A stretch of DNA of 27,490 nt from Prolixibacteraceae bacterium (GTDB lineage: Bacteria; Bacteroidota; Bacteroidia; Bacteroidales; Prolixibacteraceae): assembly GCA_027858145.1 (NCBI GenBank), contig JAQIDF010000444.1:1-27490 (forward strand). The letters are read 5' to 3'. A program made the translations under genes and the position numbers. The number at the start of each line of letters is the position of its first letter. Position 1 is the first letter of the stretch. The notes beneath the pieces are model-generated. The model ran no database searches. It was given only the letters and a program-made list of their open reading frames with translations, and was not told the DNA's origin. Of the stretch, positions 22,709 through 27,490 are shown in pieces.

Positions 22709-25519
22709 TTATTCTGTTTCAGGAACAAAAACCACATCGGTTACATCGGCATTTTTAACAAATACCGTTACGAAACGCTGAACATCATCTTTGCTCATAT
22801 CCTTTAATAATTCTTCATAGTTTTCCGGGATAGCACTATTGATTCCGGAATAATAATATCCATACAATGAATTTAACCAGAAGTTATTATGTTCGCGCGC
22901 TTGCTCACGGTCTTTAAGAAGGTTTTTGATGGTTTTGTCAAAGTCCTCATCTGCTGGCCCTTCAGCAACTATTTTATCAATTTCGCGGTAAATAATAGCT
23001 TTAAGCTCATCGGCACGTTTGGGGTCACAATCAAATACCATGCGGAGCGTTCCTTCATTTACCGGGTATTGTTCTATTCCCGAACGTACTCCTACACCGT
23101 ATGTACCACCTTCTTCCTCGCGTACGGTTTCGGTGTAGCGCAAGTCGAGTATTCCCTCGAGCACTTTCATCATAAGTTTGCTCTTGGGTGTATATTCTAC
23201 CTCGTTTACAAAACGTACGTTAACATTTGTTTTGGGTGTTGTAAAAGCTATAGGAATTTCTTTCTCAACTTTACCTTCAGGAGCTCTAACACCACGGTCT
23301 TTCCATGTCTCTTCGCGGTCACTGTCAGTTAATGATCCTAGATATTTTTGAGCCATGGCTTTAGCTGTTTCTTCGTCGATATTACCTACAATAAACCATG
23401 TGAAGTCACCGGCATCTTTTATACGGTCATTATAAATGTCCTGAATATCTTCAAAATCCACATCGTTCAGGAATTCAGTGCTAAGCGTACGTACGCGAGG
23501 ATGATAATCGTTGAAAATAAACGATAATGAATCCTGCATTATTTTGCGCGGGTCTTTTTGCATATTGGCCACAAATGCTTTATATCTCGACATCAATGCA
23601 TTGTGGGCTTCCAGGTCGAACCGTGGTTTTTCGAAATAGAGGTATGCAAGTTGCATCATAGTTTCAAAATCTTTAGGTGTGGAAGAGCCGGTAAAACCTT
23701 CTGTTAAAGAACCAAGAGTAGGGCTCATCGATACTTTTTTACCTGTTAGCATTTTCTGTAATGTAACCGCATCGTAATCACCTACACCATAAGCCTCTAC
23801 AAAAGTTGTAGCCATGTCAAGGTCGGGCACATAACCGGCATCCCATAATGAGCTTCCTCCTTTGCTGAATGCACGTAACGATACATTATCTTTCTCATAG
23901 TCGGCATGACGGTAAACCACCTTTGTGTTATTGGCCAGTGTCCACTCTACAGCATCAAAATCTTCAAGTTTTTTTTCCGAAACAATTTCAGAACCTTCAA
24001 GCTCTTCGGAAATTAACGTTGTGCCAGAAGCCGCATCAACATATGGTTCAACTTCCATCGCTTCAACCTTATTGATGATGGCCATGGCTTCGTCTTCCGA
24101 AAGATGTTCTGCATCGGTAGGGCCTGTAATAACAATGGCACGGTTTTCCGGTGTAATCCATTCATCGGCTTTGGCCGAAACCTCTTCAACAGTTATAGTT
24201 GGTAAAATTTCTTTGGCAAATCGAAACTCCTCTTCAATACCTGGCGCTGGTGCTTCAGTAAGATAATTTTGGGCAAATTCACGACAATACTGGTCATTGG
24301 TGATTTTATCTCGTTCGTTATAGCGGCTTTCTATACGTGTGAGCATATTGGTTTTAGCCCTTTCAAGCTCAGTTTCGGCAAAGCCATGCTGTTTAACCCT
24401 TTGTGTTTCAATCATTATTGCTCCCAGTGCCTTCGCTTCTTCGCCATCGTTGGCTGTAGCACCAATCATATAAGCATCGTACCCGCGGACAAAACCACCG
24501 CGTTGGGTATAGCCGTTAATAAATGGAGGAGTTCCTTTTTGCAGCAACTCATTTATCCGCTGACCAGTCATCGAGTTATACAATGATCGTGTATACATTT
24601 CGCGCAGGTCGGCATAAGATTTCTCCTGCCCGTCTTTGTTCTCATCAAAAATATAAAAGTTAATGCTTGATTGTGATGCTTCGTCGTCGGTTGCAAGTAC
24701 GAAATAAGTTTCGTCATGCTCCGGGATTTCAAAGTCAGGCCTTTCTTTGGAATTATCAATGGCTTCAATTTCCGAAAACATCTCTTTTACTTTAGCTTCA
24801 ACTCTTTCTACATCAATATCACCCACAATAGCTATCGCCTGTAAATCGGTCCGGTACCAGTCGTGATAAAAATCGCGCAATGTTTCGGGATCATGATATT
24901 TAATAACCGTTGTGTCGCCAATAACATCTCTAATGGCCCATTCTGAACCTTTAAACACTACAGGAAACCACTGATTACGAAGCCTGAAAGAAGCTGTCCG
25001 TCGTGTACGCCATTCTTCGGCAATTACACCGCGCTCAAGATCAATCTCTTCGTCGGTAAGCAATAAACGGTCCGACCAATCGTGAAGAACCAGAAGGCAT
25101 GTATCAACCAATCCTTCGTGCGTTGCAGGCACATCACTCAGGTTGTAAACAGTTTCGTTAAACGAAGTGTATGCATTAATGTTACGCCCGAAAGCCACCC
25201 CGTGCTTTTCAAGGGTGTTCAAAATACCTTTGCCCTCGAAATTCTCAGTTCCGTTAAATGACATATGTTCAAGAAAATGCGCTAAACCATTCTGGTCGTC
25301 ATTCTCAAGCAAAGCACCTACATTTTGAATTATATAAAAGCTTGCCCTGTTTTTGGGTTCTTCGTTATGCCTTATGTAATAGGTCATTCCGTTGTCAAGA
25401 ACACCGGTCTTAACTTTTGACTCAAGAGGCACAGGCTGTGATAGTTCGGTTTGTGCAATGCCTGTTTTTGCAAGAAGTACAACAAGAATTGCAGCCAGAT
25501 AGATAAATAGTTTACTCAT
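22709..25519 (-). CDS. Secreted M16 family zinc peptidase
   Basis: A 936-residue exported metallopeptidase of family M16 (insulinase/pitrilysin). The signal peptide spans about 1-22 (ending GIA-Q). The inverted zinc motif HFLEH (81-85; His81, Glu84, His85) is complete and the third ligand Glu162 follows 77 residues later (LERGVIAEE), as in pitrilysin. The protein has the two-lobe arrangement: an active N-terminal M16 domain (about 35-260), M16_C domains (about 265-460 and 720-900), and an inactive second copy (about 530-700, with no HxxEH). Probably a periplasmic or surface peptidase for short unfolded peptides. Single gene with its own terminator, divergent from the DUF4197 gene. Confidence 0.92.
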   Translation of the reverse strand: MSKLFIYLAAILVVLLAKTGIAQTELSQPVPLESKVKTGVLDNGMTYYIRHNEEPKNRASFYIIQNVGALLENDDQNGLAHFLEHMSFNGTENFEGKGILNTLEKHGVAFGRNINAYTSFNETVYNLSDVPATHEGLVDTCLLVLHDWSDRLLLTDEEIDLERGVIAEEWRTRRTASFRLRNQWFPVVFKGSEWAIRDVIGDTTVIKYHDPETLRDFYHDWYRTDLQAIAIVGDIDVERVEAKVKEMFSEIEAIDNSKERPDFEIPEHDETYFVLATDDEASQSSINFYIFDENKDGQEKSYADLREMYTRSLYNSMTGQRINELLQKGTPPFINGYTQRGGFVRGYDAYMIGATANDGEEAKALGAIMIETQRVKQHGFAETELERAKTNMLTRIESRYNERDKITNDQYCREFAQNYLTEAPAPGIEEEFRFAKEILPTITVEEVSAKADEWITPENRAIVITGPTDAEHLSEDEAMAIINKVEAMEVEPYVDAASGTTLISEELEGSEIVSEKKLEDFDAVEWTLANNTKVVYRHADYEKDNVSLRAFSKGGSSLWDAGYVPDLDMATTFVEAYGVGDYDAVTLQKMLTGKKVSMSPTLGSLTEGFTGSSTPKDFETMMQLAYLYFEKPRFDLEAHNALMSRYKAFVANMQKDPRKIMQDSLSFIFNDYHPRVRTLSTEFLNDVDFEDIQDIYNDRIKDAGDFTWFIVGNIDEETAKAMAQKYLGSLTDSDREETWKDRGVRAPEGKVEKEIPIAFTTPKTNVNVRFVNEVEYTPKSKLMMKVLEGILDLRYTETVREEEGGTYGVGVRSGIEQYPVNEGTLRMVFDCDPKRADELKAIIYREIDKIVAEGPADEDFDKTIKNLLKDREQAREHNNFWLNSLYGYYYSGINSAIPENYEELLKDMSKDDVQRFVTVFVKNADVTDVVFVPETE

Positions 25520-25682
25520 TGTTATTAATTTTGAGGTTTGTTTAATAATTCACGAAACATTAGTAGGTATAGTAATGTATTCGTTACACTATTGTTGCGT
25601 TTTTTTCAATAAAAGATGTTAAATTTCAAACTGATATAATAGATCGCCAGTGTTTTTAGAAACCATTTATACATCAATAATT

Positions 25683-26438
25683 ATGAAAAGAATCAAAATT
25701 TTTGTCATTATCGCCATTCTGTTTAGCGCCATTTCATGCAATGTATTGATGCAAACAGCATCACAGGTTATAACACAAAACCAACCATTATCCAAAGAGG
25801 AAGTAGCACGCGGACTGAAAGAAGCCCTTCGGGTGGGTGCCGACTCGGCATTAACCAACCTGAATAATATTAACGGCTATTATCAGGACCCGCTGGTGAA
25901 AATTAACCTGCCACCCGAAACTGAAAAAATTGTTCAGTACGCTTCAAAAGTACCGGGCATCAGCGATATGATTGACGATGTAGTGCTCCAAATTAACCGT
26001 TCGGCCGAAGATGCAGCCGATCAGGCCATGCCAATTTTCAAAAATGCCATTACATCAATATCCATCGAAGATGCATGGGGAATCCTCAGGAGCAAAGATA
26101 ATGCCGCAACACAATATCTCAACAAAAAAACATACGACCAACTGGTAAACCTCTACATGCCCATTATGCAGAAATCACTGAACAAGCCAATCGTTGGCAA
26201 TGTATCGGCAGCCAGTACCTGGAACGAATTAACCGGCACCTGGAATAAATTTGCCAACTCGATGGCCGGCAAATTACTCGATGTTAAGGCAGTGGACACA
26301 CAACTTGACCGTTACGTCACCCAGCGCGCACTCGATGGTGTTTTCCTGAAAGTGGCCGACCGTGAACAGGATATCAGGACCAAAGCTGAAGCCCGGGTAA
26401 ACGATCTCTTGAAACGTGTTTTCGGAGAAAATAAATAA
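25683..26438 (+). CDS. DUF4197 family lipoprotein
   Basis: A 251-residue lipoprotein: signal sequence KRIKIFVIIAILFSAISC with Cys19 in the lipobox, then a mature domain that matches the DUF4197 pattern (EEVARGLKEALRVGADSAL, PLVKINLPPE, FKNAITSISIEDAWGILRSKDNAATQYL, and the ending RALDGVFLKVADREQDIR). The family is periplasmic, largely helical and of unknown function. I chose ATG 25683 over the upstream start at 25650 because the lipoprotein signal begins there. The 163 bases to the divergent peptidase gene show only a one-mismatch -7 box (TATTGTTG, 25590-25597). Confidence 0.88.
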   Translation: MKRIKIFVIIAILFSAISCNVLMQTASQVITQNQPLSKEEVARGLKEALRVGADSALTNLNNINGYYQDPLVKINLPPETEKIVQYASKVPGISDMIDDVVLQINRSAEDAADQAMPIFKNAITSISIEDAWGILRSKDNAATQYLNKKTYDQLVNLYMPIMQKSLNKPIVGNVSAASTWNELTGTWNKFANSMAGKLLDVKAVDTQLDRYVTQRALDGVFLKVADREQDIRTKAEARVNDLLKRVFGENK

Positions 26439-26456
26439 TTTTTGCACTCAAAAACA

Positions 26457-26485
26457 TTTGAGACAAAAGGCTTTTACTATTTTTG
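26457..26485 (+). promoter_or_regulatory. Promoter before serS
   Basis: The -7 box TATTTTTG (26478-26485) is an exact TAnnTTTG; TTTG at 26457-26460 lies 17 bases upstream. The leader to ATG 26544 is about 53 bases. No T-box or other riboswitch-like structure is apparent in that leader. Confidence 0.55.
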
Positions 26486-26543
26486 CACCTTCTGAAACCG
26501 GTTTTGTGTCGGTATGTTATAAATAACAATAAAAAAATCAATC

Positions 26544-27490
26544 ATGTTAACACTGAAATTCATTCAGGAAAATTCTGACTTAATAATAGATCGGCTTAAA
26601 GTAAAAAACTTTGATGCCTCCGAAATCATTAATCAGGTTATTGAGCAAAATAATCGCCGTAAGGAAACACAGGCTGAAGTTGACCAGCTAAAAGCCGAGA
26701 TGAACAAGCTTTCGAAAGAAATTGGCAAGCTGTTTAAAGAAAAAAAGATTGACGAAGCAAATGCAGCTAAAGAAAAAACAGCTGCCCTGAAAGATGAAAT
26801 TAAATCGCTCGATGCCGCTTTTTCTGAAATTGATAAGAACCTGAATGAATTGCTTGTTCAACTTCCTAATGTTCCGCATGAATTGGTTGAGCCGGGAAAA
26901 GATGAAGACGATAACGTTGAAATACGACGACACGGTGAAGCACCCGAGTTGCCAGACACAAAGAAACCTCACTGGGAAATCATAAAAGATCTCGACATTA
27001 TCGATTTTGAGCTGGGCACAAAGCTTACAGGTGCCGGGTTTCCAGTTTACAAGGGAAAAGGGGCTAAATTACAACGGGCCCTAATTTCATTTTTTCTCGA
27101 CGAAGGAGAAAAAGCCGGTTACAACGAGGTACTCCCCCCAATAATGGTAAACGAAGATTCGGGCTTTGGTACCGGACAGCTACCCGATAAAGAGGGCATG
27201 ATGTACCACGCGCAAATCGATAACCTGTACATGGTTCCAACAGCCGAAATTCCGGTAACCAACATTTACCGCGATGTGATTGTAACCGAAGATCAGCTCC
27301 CGATAAAAAATATAGCCTACACACCTTGTTTTCGCCGTGAAGCCGGTTCGTGGGGCGCTCACGTGCGTGGCCTTAACCGCCTGCACCAATTCGACAAGGT
27401 TGAAATTGTACAAATTGCCAACCCTGAAACTTCGTACAAGCAACTCGACGAAATGGTTGAGCATGTTGAAAACCTGATAAAAAAGCTTGA
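26544..27490 (+). CDS. serS: Seryl-tRNA synthetase, truncated by window end
   Basis: The first 315 codons of a class-II seryl-tRNA synthetase, which charges tRNA-Ser with serine. The N-terminal antiparallel coiled-coil arm that grips the long variable arm of tRNA-Ser spans about residues 28-110. The catalytic domain follows with the motif-1 region (NEVLPPIMV, 194-202), the serine-site TAEIPVTN (233-240) and motif 2 (CFRREAGSWGAHVRGLNRLHQF, about 262-283, with the ATP-binding Arg264). Motif 3 would lie beyond the right edge, so the gene is incomplete only because the window stops. It has its own promoter. Confidence 0.95.
   Translation, partial: MLTLKFIQENSDLIIDRLKVKNFDASEIINQVIEQNNRRKETQAEVDQLKAEMNKLSKEIGKLFKEKKIDEANAAKEKTAALKDEIKSLDAAFSEIDKNLNELLVQLPNVPHELVEPGKDEDDNVEIRRHGEAPELPDTKKPHWEIIKDLDIIDFELGTKLTGAGFPVYKGKGAKLQRALISFFLDEGEKAGYNEVLPPIMVNEDSGFGTGQLPDKEGMMYHAQIDNLYMVPTAEIPVTNIYRDVIVTEDQLPIKNIAYTPCFRREAGSWGAHVRGLNRLHQFDKVEIVQIANPETSYKQLDEMVEHVENLIKKL

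Noticed and set aside
22889..24586. Several + strand frames of 68-147 codons opposite the M16 peptidase
   Set aside because: All lie antisense to a complete peptidase gene and show no recognisable domain.
26447..26462. Possible terminator after the DUF4197 gene
   Set aside because: A 6-bp CTCAAA/TTTGAG hairpin without a following T-run; part of it overlaps the serS -33 element.

Overview
The window looks like chromosomal DNA from the phylum Bacteroidota, probably a Bacteroidales/Marinilabiliales-like marine or gut relative; this placement is an inference. The evidence is: repeated TAnnTTTG (-7) promoter boxes with no Shine-Dalgarno signals; an F-type ATPase cluster of atpB-E-F-H-A-G without atpD/atpC; an AtpB with a signal peptide and periplasmic extension; a fused SecDF; and several CarboxypepD_reg, outer-membrane barrel and M16 proteins typical of the phylum. 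I saw no tRNA, rRNA, IS element or CRISPR array. No gene-free stretch exceeds about 210 bases.

Left part (1-8408, all on the + strand). An imperfect repeat/hairpin block lies at the left edge. It is followed by a sensor histidine kinase with an overlapping two-TM small protein, then YceD (DUF177) and ribosomal protein L32 (rpmF) ending at a clear terminator, then a bactofilin. After that comes the ATPase operon: a four-TM AtpI-position protein and the a, c, b, delta, alpha and gamma subunits. A strong hairpin sits between atpE and atpF. The beta and epsilon subunits must be encoded elsewhere.

Middle part. On the - strand (12186 down to 8443) there is a run of four genes: a coiled-coil lipoprotein, a secreted GH43-like propeller fused to a beta-helix, a 55-residue ORF, and a zeta-toxin-like P-loop kinase that overlaps the small ORF. 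This last pair is the best toxin-antitoxin candidate here. On the + strand (12325-15322) there is a CarboxypepD_reg protein, a porin-like barrel and a small secreted FMN-binding protein. The FMN-binding gene converges on ilvE at a short tandem/inverted repeat.

Right part. ilvE, a DUF2797 protein and secDF (- strand) are followed by elbB (+), an unknown secreted barrel (-), a large M16 zinc peptidase (-), a DUF4197 lipoprotein (+) and the first 315 codons of serS (+), which runs off the right edge. Most of these are housekeeping or envelope genes. The accessory material is concentrated between about 8440 and 15420. Several first-possible start codons (TTG) lie within or upstream of -7 promoter boxes, so I moved those starts to downstream ATGs.
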